NCBI GenBank assembly: GCA_963817465.1
Contig: CAWFOP010000020.1
Span: forward strand, 186,001-250,000
From: CAMPKL01 sp963817465
Lineage (GTDB): Bacteria; Acidobacteriota; Terriglobia; Bryobacterales; UBA6623
Reading direction: 5' to 3'
Length of the DNA: 64,000 bases
The position numbers were made by a program, and so were the translations under genes. Within the stretch, counting starts at the first letter, position 1, and every line of letters starts with the position of its first letter. Positions 42,708 through 51,273 of the stretch are shown piece after piece. The notes under the pieces were generated by a model. The model was not told the origin of the DNA. It was given only the letters and a program-made list of their open reading frames with translations, and made no database searches.

Positions 42708-43775
42708 TCAGCAGTATACGTTTTCCAACAACTTCTTGGCGATGGCCTCGGAATTGAAGTGGAGATCCGTATAATTCGGTCCGCGGCAGCTCAGTCGCCG
42801 GCGCCGCTCCGGCTGCGCCAGCATTTGGTCGATGCGGTCCGCCCAGACGACCGGTTCGCGCGATGCGATCAACTCGCCGCCGGAGCCCGGCGCGGCAATC
42901 TCAGACAGCCCGCCCGTGTCCGCCGCCAGCACCGGCGCCCCCATGCGCATCGCCTCCAGCGCGACTAGCCCGAATGGCTCGTATTCGCTCGGCGCCAATA
43001 CCAGCGCCGCGCTCTCAAATAGCGCATCCACGCTGGGCCGCGAAACCCAACCCATTAGCCGCGCACGGCCACCCATCCGCGCCGCAATACGCTCCACGGC
43101 CCGGTCGCCCTGAGCGTCGCCGTGTCCGCCCGCGAGCACGACCTCAAACGCACGCCGCTTCGCCAATTCCTCCAGCGTGGAATCCAGCAGATCCAAGCCC
43201 TTCGACGAGGCGAACCTCCCCGCAAAGACAAGCGGCCCACCGGCTGACCACGCCCGCGTCGCCCGCGGCGCAGCCGGCACGCCGTTGCCCACCACACGCC
43301 ACCCAGCCCGATCTCCGCTCCACCGTTGCGCGGCGCTTTCTCGCTCAGAGCTGCTCAAGAACACAACCCGGTCCGTGATCGAGAAGAGCTTGCGCTGCGC
43401 CGTGTCCCAAAAACTCGCCAGCGCTCCAGACTGCAACTCCATCGCCGGCTGGGTGTGCACCGTATAGGCCAGCGGGACGGAACAACGCCGCCGCAGTTCG
43501 AGCACCAGCTCCGTCAGTGCCAACGAATGCACGTGAATCCAGTCAAACTCGCCCGGTTCCACTGGGAAATGATCGCCGTCAAGCGCTGAGACCATCACCT
43601 GGCCGCATCTCGTTCTCGGTTCGACGCCGCACTCTCGGCGCCAGCGCTCGCCCCCCACTAGCACGCGCACCTCGGCCCCCAGCGCCGCCAGCGCCTCGGC
43701 CTGTCGCGCCACGGCCACGCCGATGCCCGACCAGGAGCCGGGAGCATAGTCCGCCGTCAAGACCAAAATGCGCAA
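42708..43775 (-). CDS. Glycosyltransferase family 4
   Basis: The protein has 355 residues from a TTG at 43775, supported by GGAG 8 bases upstream and by the start RILVLTADYAPGSWSGIGVAVARQAEALAALG, the usual GT4 opening. The C-terminal domain has VFAGRFASSKGLDLL, LMGWVSRPSVDALF and LAPSEYEPFGLVALEAMRMGAPVLA, including the E-x7-E donor motif (EYEPFGLVALE). It lies 80 bases upstream of the FabL gene and may share the transcript. Confidence 0.9.
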   Translation of the reverse strand: MRILVLTADYAPGSWSGIGVAVARQAEALAALGAEVRVLVGGERWRRECGVEPRTRCGQVMVSALDGDHFPVEPGEFDWIHVHSLALTELVLELRRRCSVPLAYTVHTQPAMELQSGALASFWDTAQRKLFSITDRVVFLSSSERESAAQRWSGDRAGWRVVGNGVPAAPRATRAWSAGGPLVFAGRFASSKGLDLLDSTLEELAKRRAFEVVLAGGHGDAQGDRAVERIAARMGGRARLMGWVSRPSVDALFESAALVLAPSEYEPFGLVALEAMRMGAPVLAADTGGLSEIAAPGSGGELIASREPVVWADRIDQMLAQPERRRRLSCRGPNYTDLHFNSEAIAKKLLENVYC

Positions 43776-43890
43776 TCGATTCTCTCCATGGGGCAAGGAA
43801 AAGCATCGCCAATTTGTCCACGCGTGGTCAATGCGGCGCCGCCCGATTGTCAACATTCGATGGGAAATGTCCCCTGGGGTAATCGGCGGA

Positions 43891-45246
43891 CTACTCGGCG
43901 TCACTCCGGAACGATTTGAGGATTGTTTCAATCAAGTGCCGCGCCACCTCGGCCTGGTCCGGATCAAGGCCGGCTTGGATGGCGGCGTCTACGTCCGCGG
44001 ATTCGGCGAATCGGAAGGCGTCGTAAACCGGCGCCAAGGTGAGCGACCACTGAAACAGTTCCGCCAGGCGCTGTGGCCTCGCGAACGGTGCGAACGCCCC
44101 CAGGTAGGCGTCCCGCATTTGCCGCCGAGGCTGGTCGGCCATTGAATCGCCAATCCGGTAACGCGTGCTGCCCTCGGCCAAGTCTACAAAATAGAACATC
44201 CGCTGGGCTGCGAAGAACGGGTGCGCCAAGGCCACGTCGTTCCAGTCGAGGATAACGAGATCTCCGCCGGGTGCGCGGCGAACGTTGCCAGCCCGGAAAT
44301 CCTCATGGTGGAGCGTTGCCGCCGGTACCTCGGATTGTTGTAGTTGCCGGCACAAATCACGAGCCGGCGAAACAGCGCGCGCTACCCCATCTCGCTCTTC
44401 CGGCGTGATCAAGCCCGCTTCGCAGAGTCGTGCTGGGATCTCGATCAACAAGCGTTCTAAATTAAAGCTCAGTTTTTCGAGCCGGCGGTCTGAACAACCC
44501 ATGTCCAGCCATGTGGCAACATTGGCCACCTCGGCCAATTGGAGTTGCGCCATCAACCGCAGCGCGTCCGCCATTCCGTCGGTATCTTCGGGATCTAGCT
44601 CCGCGCCAGGCACGTTGCGCATGAGCGTCCAGCAGCGGGCTTCTTCGCCCGCGACCAGCGCCGGCACGTTGCGGGGCCAGGTCTTGAGTAACTCGCGCAG
44701 CACACGCGGTTCACCCGGACGGCGTGCGGGCGAAGCCTTCAGAAATATCGGCCCCGCTGACGACTCAGCCTGCAGGACGCACGAGCCATTCCAAGCACCT
44801 TTCCGAGCTACGACTGGACCTTGAACAGCAATTCCCGCATTCGCGGCCGCGGTTAGCATCCATTGGCGAGCCTCAGCGAACCAGCCTACTTTCTGCCACG
44901 GCCCAAGGTCCGTACCGCAGCAACGCCCGGAGCGCCACGCCTCGACGGCCGCGCGTTGGCTCGCAGGTAGCCAGTTGGCGGCCCCTCCGCCGGAATCCAT
45001 CCAGCGGGTCTGGCCGGAATCGCCCGTCTGCCCGGAAAGCAGCTCCAACTCGCAGGCAGTCGTCGCCCCGTCTTCGAATAGCGGTCGCAGTACAAAGACA
45101 TCGAGCCCATATCGATCGCGAAAGTGCGTCTGTAGCGGGCCCACGGCATCGGCGATCCAACCTGTATCGCAATAGACATGGGGCAACGCCCAGCCGTCGT
45201 CTACTCTTTCCAGCAGCATAAGGGCGCCGTCCGGCGAGGGAATCAC
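43891..45246 (-). CDS. Nudix-like domain fused to an APH-type kinase
   Basis: The protein has 451 residues if it starts at GTG 45246, which overlaps the sulfotransferase stop (GTGA); the longer frame upstream overlaps that gene. Residues 1-75 resemble the start of a Nudix fold (EAVIPSPDGALMLLERVDDGWALP), but the Nudix box glutamates are not evident. Residues about 140-440 are an aminoglycoside/choline-kinase-like domain with the catalytic loop HHEDFRAGN (His314, Asp316, Asn321) and the metal-binding ILDWNDV (Asp334). The likely reaction is phosphorylation of a sugar or amino alcohol hydroxyl. It is the second gene of a two-gene unit with the sulfotransferase. Confidence 0.7.
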   Translation of the reverse strand: MIPSPDGALMLLERVDDGWALPHVYCDTGWIADAVGPLQTHFRDRYGLDVFVLRPLFEDGATTACELELLSGQTGDSGQTRWMDSGGGAANWLPASQRAAVEAWRSGRCCGTDLGPWQKVGWFAEARQWMLTAAANAGIAVQGPVVARKGAWNGSCVLQAESSAGPIFLKASPARRPGEPRVLRELLKTWPRNVPALVAGEEARCWTLMRNVPGAELDPEDTDGMADALRLMAQLQLAEVANVATWLDMGCSDRRLEKLSFNLERLLIEIPARLCEAGLITPEERDGVARAVSPARDLCRQLQQSEVPAATLHHEDFRAGNVRRAPGGDLVILDWNDVALAHPFFAAQRMFYFVDLAEGSTRYRIGDSMADQPRRQMRDAYLGAFAPFARPQRLAELFQWSLTLAPVYDAFRFAESADVDAAIQAGLDPDQAEVARHLIETILKSFRSDAE

Positions 45247-46064
45247 GGCTTCGTAGCGTCGTCCGTCCCCGGAGTCATCATGGTCGGCTTCGTCCCGCTC
45301 TGGCTCACCCGCGCGTACCCGTAGGTGTCCAACAAGTGTCCGTAGCGCTGCTCGAACACCCGTAATTGCTGCTCCGAATAGACCTCCCGCCACGAGTCAA
45401 TCCTCCCACGATGAAATGTGCGCTGGGCGGGGTCGTACAGCTTGGGGGCGATGCTTGCCGGGTCGTTCGCCACGCCGAGGCGAGCTAATACGTTGGCTAG
45501 TGTTTGGGATTGCTCCTCCGCGCTTCCTCCGCCTTCGGCCCCGACGACGCTTTCGTAGCGGACGCGGATTACCTGCGGGTGATGCAGCATCCATACCGAA
45601 TCCAGGAAGTTCTTAGTCAGATAGTCGCCCATGCAGTCTATGGCGACCGAGAGCGCGTCGCTCTCACTGGGTTGCGCCTGGAGTACGTCGGAAAACACTA
45701 GGTGGTATGGGGTGTTTGAGAAGGTCTGGCCGCGGTGGGCGCGGCGCAAGTAATTTACTTGGGACAGCAGCACGGCCCTGGGGTCGCGATACATGTAGAC
45801 GAACTTGGGATCGCGTGTCTCCCGCCAGTGATTGAGTAGGGCGTGCGGGAATCGCTCGACGGGGCACTCGTGGAGGAAATACGCGGCGTCGGGCGCCATT
45901 TTTTGTACGAACTCTTCGCCGGAGTCGCTCTGAGCAGCCTCGATCAGTTCGTCTTCGAAGTACCGGCGGTGATAGCCCAGTTCCTCAACGAGCCGGAGCA
46001 GGAGGTGCGTGCCCGCCTTGTGAAGCGTCACCACGATCAGCCTGGGCAGCGTCGGTTTCGACAT
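45243..46064 (-). CDS. PAPS-dependent sulfotransferase
   Basis: The protein has 273 residues. The 5'-phosphosulfate loop is VVTLHKAGTHLLLRLVEELG (residues 11-30) and the 3'-phosphate-binding segment is YMYRDPRAVLLSQ (90-102). The family's later Arg-rich segment appears as FHRGRIDSWREVYSEQQ. It transfers sulfate from PAPS to a hydroxyl, most likely on a glycan or glycolipid of the cluster product. The ATG lies 4 bases from the predicted transcription start, so the message may be almost leaderless. Confidence 0.85.
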   Translation of the reverse strand: MSKPTLPRLIVVTLHKAGTHLLLRLVEELGYHRRYFEDELIEAAQSDSGEEFVQKMAPDAAYFLHECPVERFPHALLNHWRETRDPKFVYMYRDPRAVLLSQVNYLRRAHRGQTFSNTPYHLVFSDVLQAQPSESDALSVAIDCMGDYLTKNFLDSVWMLHHPQVIRVRYESVVGAEGGGSAEEQSQTLANVLARLGVANDPASIAPKLYDPAQRTFHRGRIDSWREVYSEQQLRVFEQRYGHLLDTYGYARVSQSGTKPTMMTPGTDDATKP

Positions 46065-46074
46065 CGCAGGCCCA

Positions 46075-46103
46075 ATTACACGCGGATTCCCAGTCCGCGT
46101 CAA
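46075..46103 (-). promoter_or_regulatory. Promoter of the sulfotransferase unit with an inverted repeat in its spacer
   Basis: On the minus strand TTGACG (46103-46098) and TGTAAT (46080-46075) are separated by 17 bases. A perfect 7-bp inverted repeat, ACGCGGA and TCCGCGT around a 7-base loop (46080-46100), fills the spacer and would let a dimeric regulator exclude RNA polymerase. Predicted transcription start is near 46068. Confidence 0.55.
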
Positions 46104-46195
46104 GCGCACGGCGTAGCGTCGATTGGCTTGTACGCGGGCGCCGCTCGGCGTAGCATGGGTTCGGATTGCGAGCCGACGGGAGACTGCGGCGGACG

Positions 46196-46657
46196 ATGGA
46201 AAGTTGCGAAGTATGCGCGGCCTTTGCGGGCCAAGGCTCGTGGCGGGACTTACTCGTGCACGAGGACGAATTAGTGGTGCTGGCCCATGTGCCGCCATCG
46301 AACGACGAGGCGGAGGATGCCTACGCCGGTCACCTGCTGCTCTTGCCCAAGCGGCACGTCGAGAGTCCTGCAACGCTGCTCGATGCAGAGGCCGAACGGC
46401 TGGGCCTGTGGATGGCGTGGGGAACTCGTCTGCTGGAGAGCGAGGTTCGCGCCGAGCATGTGTATGTGGTGCGGTTTGGCGATAGTTGGCCGCACCTGCA
46501 CATTCATTTGCTGCCGCGCTATCCCGGCACGCCCCGCGCCTACCGTGGGATGGACGTGCGGGAATGGCCTGACGCCAAGCGGCATGGCCGGGCCGAAGTC
46601 GCCACATTGGCGCGGAAGCTGCGGAACGCGGCCGGAGTGCTCGCCAAGGGCGGATGA
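46196..46657 (+). CDS. HIT-family nucleotide hydrolase/transferase
   Basis: The protein has 153 residues from the ATG at 46196. It has the histidine triad HLHIHLLPR (His100, His102, His104) near the C-terminus and a zinc-binding-type CEVC at the N-terminus, as in HIT proteins such as Hint. The central HLLLLPKRHVESPATLLDAEAE is typical of the family. It hydrolyses or transfers nucleoside monophosphates. It is divergent from the sulfotransferase, and a role in recycling the 3'-phosphoadenosine by-product or a nucleotide sugar is possible but unproven. Confidence 0.85.
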   Translation: MESCEVCAAFAGQGSWRDLLVHEDELVVLAHVPPSNDEAEDAYAGHLLLLPKRHVESPATLLDAEAERLGLWMAWGTRLLESEVRAEHVYVVRFGDSWPHLHIHLLPRYPGTPRAYRGMDVREWPDAKRHGRAEVATLARKLRNAAGVLAKGG

Positions 46658-46740
46658 GGCGCTCGGATGGTCAACCGGCCAATGCCGGAAGTGAGGGCTG
46701 AACCAACAGCCGCCGCTGGCGTGAGACGATCGTTGCTCAC

Positions 46741-47097
46741 ATGCTGTTACTTGGCCCCAACGAAGTACGTGTAGCGCTACCGATGCCGGTGGCGATTGAG
46801 GCCATGCGCGCCGGTTTTCGCGCGCTGGCGCGGGGCCAGGTGCTTGCTCCTCTGCGAACGGCGCTGACGGTGAAAGACGGCACAATACTGGTGATGCCGG
46901 CGGCACTGCGGGGGACGGACGACGACGCCATCGCGGTGAAGGTGGTCTCGGTGTTTCCAGGGAACAAGTCGCAGGGCGTGCCCGCCATTCATGGGTTGAT
47001 GCCCGGGTGGGTCCTGCGACGAGGCGACCCCGCCCCGATGGGCCGCACCACGCGCCGTCTCGTCAATATTGGAATATTGGGCAAAAAAGCGTTCTGA
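46741..47097 (+). pseudogene. Truncated ornithine cyclodeaminase / mu-crystallin N-terminus
   Basis: The first 85 residues match the N-terminus of ornithine cyclodeaminase-like proteins (LLGPNEVRVALPMPVAIEAM, LVMPAALRG, AVKVVSVFPGN, GVPAIHGLM). Similarity ends abruptly at about 46998; the expected continuation (a strand reading like VLLDAATG followed by ALLDG) is replaced by unrelated residues up to a stop at 47097. This marks a deletion or insertion junction. The full family length is about 310-330 residues, so only a quarter remains. Confidence 0.75.
47064..47079. promoter_or_regulatory. AT-rich perfect inverted repeat upstream of the lipase gene
   Basis: CAATATT-GG-AATATTG is a perfect inverted repeat with 7-bp arms, standing out in GC-rich surroundings. 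It lies about 125 bases before the lipase start and could be an operator. Confidence 0.45.
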
Positions 47098-47150
47098 ATT
47101 CCTGCGCCCCGCAATTTGGGGTAAGGTAGGGCAGTCCGCCGCTATTGTTT

Positions 47151-47165
47151 TTGGGAAAATCCCAA
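47151..47165. promoter_or_regulatory. Second perfect inverted repeat upstream of the lipase gene
   Basis: TTGGGA-AAA-TCCCAA is a perfect inverted repeat with 6-bp arms, 38 bases before the lipase start. It could act as an operator or as a 5'-leader hairpin. Confidence 0.45.
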
Positions 47166-47203
47166 CCAATTCCCTCAATAGCGAACTTTTCGAGGCCGCT
47201 AAC

Positions 47204-48913
47204 GTGAGTAATAACACATCGCCGTTGCAAACCCGCGTCTGGAATACGCAAGAGGGAACTTTCACTTACCCCGAGCAACAGGCAGGTGTACTGCTCGCTC
47301 CGCCGGCCTCCACCGGGGTGTGCCTATCCGGTGGAGGAAACCGCGCCCTCGTCGCCGGGCTGGGCCAGCTTCGCGCCCTCTACTACGCCGGATTGCTGGA
47401 CAAAACCGGCTACCTCTCCAGCGTCTCTGGCGGTTCGTGGGCCTGCACACCCTTCACCTACTACGAGTCTGGAGCGGCCAATGACGCTGAATTCCTGGGT
47501 GCTGAAACCGCGCCCGCCCAGATAACGGTCGCCGGACTTGATAACCTCGCCAAGGGCAATCTCGGCTCCACCGCCACCAAGCGATTTATCTACGCGCTCG
47601 TCGAGGAGTCCGTCGAGGCTGCCCTCGGCTCCACTCCCATTGATCAGATTTGGACCCGCAGCGTGGGCAAGGTTTATCTCAAGCCCTACGGACTGTTTAA
47701 CGACCCACGGAAGTACTTCAGCTACAGCCCCGCTACTGTCGCTGATATCCAGAGCCGCAATCCATCGCTGGCCAACGCCCCCTTCCACACCGTGCGCGAT
47801 AAGACCGGCGACGCCAAGCGGCCCTACCTTGTCGTCAATTCGTCGCTCGTGTGGCCCGGAACGGGCGTCGACAATCTGGTGCACTTCGAATACACGCCGC
47901 TCACCGTGGGGAGTCAGAAAGCGCTTACTGTCTTCGATCCGCCGGGCGTGTCCAGCGGCAAGAAGATGACCGTGGGCGGCGGCTTCATCGAGCCTTTTGC
48001 GTTTGGCTCCGAAGCGCCTGCCCAATGGCCGCCCGCCAATGGAATTGCCGCCGTCCCGCCGCCGTCTGAGGCTTACGCGCTGGCTTACGCCGCGGGCGCC
48101 AGCAGCGCCGCCTATGGACAGATCGACGCCGTCTTGGCCGGCCTGCCGCAATTGAAGAAGTATCTCCAGCACCTGCCGCCCATCGAGACCTATTGGCCGT
48201 TGCCCCCGGATGCCAGCGCCACGCCGCCCATCGCGGGGCAGTGCGCCTTTGCCGACGGAGGCAGCCTGGAAAACTACGGCCTTATCGCTCTACTGCTGCG
48301 CAAGGTCAAAAACATCGTCGTATTCAACAATACCGCCCGCCGCCTGAGCCTCGACTACGATCCCAGCGACCCAGTGAACGATCCGCCGCGCATCTCCGAT
48401 ATGGATGGAGACCTGCCCACCTTTTTCGGCGTGCTTCCCACCCACCGCCTCGAGCCGGCCACCCCCAACAATCAGGTTTTCAAGACGTCCGATTTCACCA
48501 CCGTCATCGAAGCCTTGCAGAACGCCAAGCGCGCCGGCGGTACGCCAGGCCCCAACGGGCCCTGGGGACCTTGCGTGGCGAGCACCCAATTGGAAGTGCA
48601 GCCCAACTCCTGGTGGGGCGTCGAAGGCGGTTGGACCGCCAATATCTGCTGGGTCTATCTCGACCGGGTCACCGCCTGGGAGAGCGCTCTGCAGCCTGAC
48701 GTGGCCAAACTCGTCGACGATGGCAACAGCAAGAATGGTTCCGGCAAGGGACCGTTCGCTGACTTCCCCAACTACAAGACCGCCTTTGAAAACGGTTTCA
48801 CCGATTTGCTGCACCTATCCAAGCCCGAGGTGAATCTTTTGGCCGACTTTACCTGTTGGGTCGCCAAGGAATCCGCGGGCGCGAAACTAATCCAGGAGAC
48901 GTTGCAAAGCTAG
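47204..48913 (+). CDS. Patatin / cPLA2-like phospholipase
   Basis: The protein has 569 residues from GTG 47204, with GAGG 8 bases upstream. The catalytic hallmarks are in order: oxyanion loop CLSGGGNRALVAGLGQL (residues 40-56), nucleophile elbow SSVSGGSWA (Ser75) and the catalytic aspartate in CAFADGGSLENYGL (Asp351). The SGGGxR, GxSGGS-like and DGG spacing is closer to the cPLA2 group than to short patatins. No signal peptide is seen. It would cleave acyl esters of phospholipids or glycolipids. It follows a truncated gene and two inverted repeats and is convergent with the PIG-L operon (3-base gap). Confidence 0.82.
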   Translation: MSNNTSPLQTRVWNTQEGTFTYPEQQAGVLLAPPASTGVCLSGGGNRALVAGLGQLRALYYAGLLDKTGYLSSVSGGSWACTPFTYYESGAANDAEFLGAETAPAQITVAGLDNLAKGNLGSTATKRFIYALVEESVEAALGSTPIDQIWTRSVGKVYLKPYGLFNDPRKYFSYSPATVADIQSRNPSLANAPFHTVRDKTGDAKRPYLVVNSSLVWPGTGVDNLVHFEYTPLTVGSQKALTVFDPPGVSSGKKMTVGGGFIEPFAFGSEAPAQWPPANGIAAVPPPSEAYALAYAAGASSAAYGQIDAVLAGLPQLKKYLQHLPPIETYWPLPPDASATPPIAGQCAFADGGSLENYGLIALLLRKVKNIVVFNNTARRLSLDYDPSDPVNDPPRISDMDGDLPTFFGVLPTHRLEPATPNNQVFKTSDFTTVIEALQNAKRAGGTPGPNGPWGPCVASTQLEVQPNSWWGVEGGWTANICWVYLDRVTAWESALQPDVAKLVDDGNSKNGSGKGPFADFPNYKTAFENGFTDLLHLSKPEVNLLADFTCWVAKESAGAKLIQETLQS

Positions 48914-48916
48914 CGG

Positions 48917-49732
48917 CTAATGGTTCACTTGCCACACTCGCTCGTACGCGGTGTCGCGGTCCCAGTGCTTCCCGTATCTGCGCGTCATGGCCAAGTGGCG
49001 CGCAGTGATCTGGCTGCTGTACCCGGCGACGGTGGCGAGCTTCTGCTCAAACACACCTTCCACCGCGATCCGCTCGGGCCGGAGCCTGCGCTCAATCTGC
49101 AATGCATGCCGCTCGATCGCCCGCTCCGCCATTTGCGCCGCATAAGGCAGATCTTCGTAATAGACCAGCGGTCGCCCCGCACTCTGTGCGACAAGTGCCG
49201 CCGTCCGTTGCACCAGCAGGTGGTCGCGGTGACACCCCAGCCCCAGCGGCGCCCAAATCGTGGCGCCAGGCAAATCGCGCACAGACTCTAGCACCAAGTT
49301 GTCCAGTTCCGGCGGACCAGAAAAACGTTCCGTACAGTTCTCCGCGAAAATGCAATCCCCGGCCTCCGAGTCGCGCAACGCTGCTTCGGATAGTTCGTGG
49401 TAAACCAGCTCAACCCCGAATGTCCGTACCGCGTCCGTCTCCTCGGCCTGCCGGATGCGCGTCACGGCGTTGACGTCCTCCTGAAATCCGCTCGTCTCCA
49501 GATAGTTCGAACGCCCAAAGAGCGTCACCACCCGAACCGGCGCGGCCAGCAAACCGCCATGCAACAGCCCCCCGATCGACAGCGCAATGTCATCTGGGTG
49601 CGGTGAGAGCAACAGGTGCGGACCGGGCCATGGCGCCTTGGCAGACCACGCGGCCACGCTCCCTGCTTCAGCGGTGCGCCCAAACGACAGCACCTCCGGC
49701 ACTCGGCCCCACCAGTCGCGGAGCCTGCTCAA
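48917..49732 (-). CDS. PIG-L/LmbE family deacetylase
   Basis: The protein has 271 residues from a TTG that overlaps the upstream stop (TTGA). The zinc-binding motif LLLSPHPDDIALSIGG (PHPDD 44-48) and the second motif GLGCHRDHLLV (His168, Asp170, His171) are intact. Family members remove an N-acetyl group from GlcNAc-containing glycolipids, glycothiols or antibiotics. It is the last gene of a four-gene leftward unit with two glycosyltransferase-like genes and a carbamoyltransferase-like gene, consistent with deacetylation of a GlcNAc unit. Part of its 5' region is duplicated in inverted orientation at 54310-54381. Confidence 0.9.
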   Translation of the reverse strand: MSRLRDWWGRVPEVLSFGRTAEAGSVAAWSAKAPWPGPHLLLSPHPDDIALSIGGLLHGGLLAAPVRVVTLFGRSNYLETSGFQEDVNAVTRIRQAEETDAVRTFGVELVYHELSEAALRDSEAGDCIFAENCTERFSGPPELDNLVLESVRDLPGATIWAPLGLGCHRDHLLVQRTAALVAQSAGRPLVYYEDLPYAAQMAERAIERHALQIERRLRPERIAVEGVFEQKLATVAGYSSQITARHLAMTRRYGKHWDRDTAYERVWQVNH

Positions 49733-51273
49733 GATCTCTCCGCCTCAGCGTTCAGCCACTCGCGCTGCAGCAGCGACAGGGGGCAGCAATCCCGCACAGC
49801 CGCCCGCTGTCCGCGCAGGCCGCCGCGCGTGAACACCCGTCGAATGCGCCCAGCTGTAGCGCCGTCGCTTGCGAGCTGCTGAATGTTTTCGGCGATCACG
49901 TTCCGCCCGCACTCCTGGCAGCGCGCCGCCGCGGTGTGCGGCCACTCCCGCCATACAGCCTCAGCCTCGGGTTTCAGGCGTTCGCCCTGCCGCCGCTCCA
50001 ACGTGTCTAGGTAGTGCTCCCGGTCCGCCTCGGTTACGCGCGGAAACGCAGGCGCCGCGGCCGCTTCCCGCTCCGCCAGCACCCGATCGTACATGGCCTC
50101 TAACCGCGCCGTGGTTTGTTCCACGCTTAAGTGCTCCGCCGCGTACGCCCGCGTGGCGCGGCCCATCGCGGCCCACAAGCCGCGGTCAGTCAGCACCCGC
50201 TGCGAATACTCCGCCAACTGCGCGGGCCACTCCGCCGCCTGGGCCGGATCCAACAAGTACCCACGTTCCCCATGCGCAATCATCTCTTTCAGTCCGCCCA
50301 GGCCCGCGCCAATCACTGGTACGCCCGCCGCCATCGCCTCGGCGCACATCATCCCAAACGACTCATATCGCGATGGCATCCAGACTAGGTCCACCGCGGC
50401 CAATATCGCCGCCAACTCAGCGCTGTCGTCCACCCAGCCCAGCGGCGTCATCCCGCTACCCAGCCGCTCCGAGAACCGGTCGAGTTGTTCGCCCCCCCGC
50501 GCGGCCACCAGTAGACGCACGCCCGGCATCGCCGCCGTCAGCCGCTCAAACCCCTCCAGCACCACGTCAGCGCCCTTCAGGTCGCTGTCAATGCGTCCGC
50601 CAAAAAGAATCAAGCGTTCCTCAGGCCGGGCCATCCGTTCGCGCATGCGCCGCCGCAATCCAGCCAGATTCTCCGGCAAAAATACCGGGTCCGGCAGCAC
50701 ATCGAGCCGCCCCGGATCCGGACGGTAAATCCGCCCGATGAACTCCACTTCCTCGCGACTTGGCGCTAACACCAAATCCGCCATCCGTACCGCAAAACAT
50801 TGGCTCGTCTCTCTGCAGGTCGTCTCGATGCCCAACACGCCCGCGTCATACGCGTCCCATCCCAGCCCCGGCATGGCCGCCACCTGATGCCGCAGTATCA
50901 GGTAGCGAAAGTGCGCCACCAGCGGAAGCCCGGCGCTCTCCCGCAACCATCGCTCAAGTGGGAAAAAATACGACAGAAACGAGCCGCTGTCGTGAACTAA
51001 GTCAAACGACCTTGGCGGCAGCCGCTCGCTCACGTAGTTCTTCAACACCTCCGCTCGTCCCGCCTCATCCTCCATCGCAAACGGCACCCGGTGGACCTGG
51101 ACGCCCTCCACCACCTCGTCAATCCACTCACCGTCGCTCTCGCACAGGATTGTCACCGCATGTCCGCGCGCCGCCAACGCCGCCGCCATCTGATGCGTGC
51201 ACTTTCCGGCCCCACCCGCATGCCGTGGATAGGTCGGCTCGCTCAGCACCAGCAATCGCAGTCGACTGCTCAC
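49729..51273 (-). CDS. Glycosyltransferase family 4 with a Cys-containing C-terminal tail
   Basis: The protein has 514 residues from a GTG overlapping the upstream stop codon (GTGA). The N-terminus is RLLVLSEPTYPRHAGGAGKCTHQMA, and the donor-binding domain has LILFGGRIDSDLKGADVVLEGF, PLGWVDDSAELAAIL and MPSRYESFGMMCAEAMAAGVPVIGAGLGG (E-x7-E motif). The last 110 residues are an extra segment containing RCQECGRNVI and RDCCPLSLLQREW, which may bind zinc or a partner. The gene shares two translational overlaps with its neighbours, implying a tightly coupled operon. Confidence 0.88.
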   Translation of the reverse strand: MSSRLRLLVLSEPTYPRHAGGAGKCTHQMAAALAARGHAVTILCESDGEWIDEVVEGVQVHRVPFAMEDEAGRAEVLKNYVSERLPPRSFDLVHDSGSFLSYFFPLERWLRESAGLPLVAHFRYLILRHQVAAMPGLGWDAYDAGVLGIETTCRETSQCFAVRMADLVLAPSREEVEFIGRIYRPDPGRLDVLPDPVFLPENLAGLRRRMRERMARPEERLILFGGRIDSDLKGADVVLEGFERLTAAMPGVRLLVAARGGEQLDRFSERLGSGMTPLGWVDDSAELAAILAAVDLVWMPSRYESFGMMCAEAMAAGVPVIGAGLGGLKEMIAHGERGYLLDPAQAAEWPAQLAEYSQRVLTDRGLWAAMGRATRAYAAEHLSVEQTTARLEAMYDRVLAEREAAAAPAFPRVTEADREHYLDTLERRQGERLKPEAEAVWREWPHTAAARCQECGRNVIAENIQQLASDGATAGRIRRVFTRGGLRGQRAAVRDCCPLSLLQREWLNAEAERS

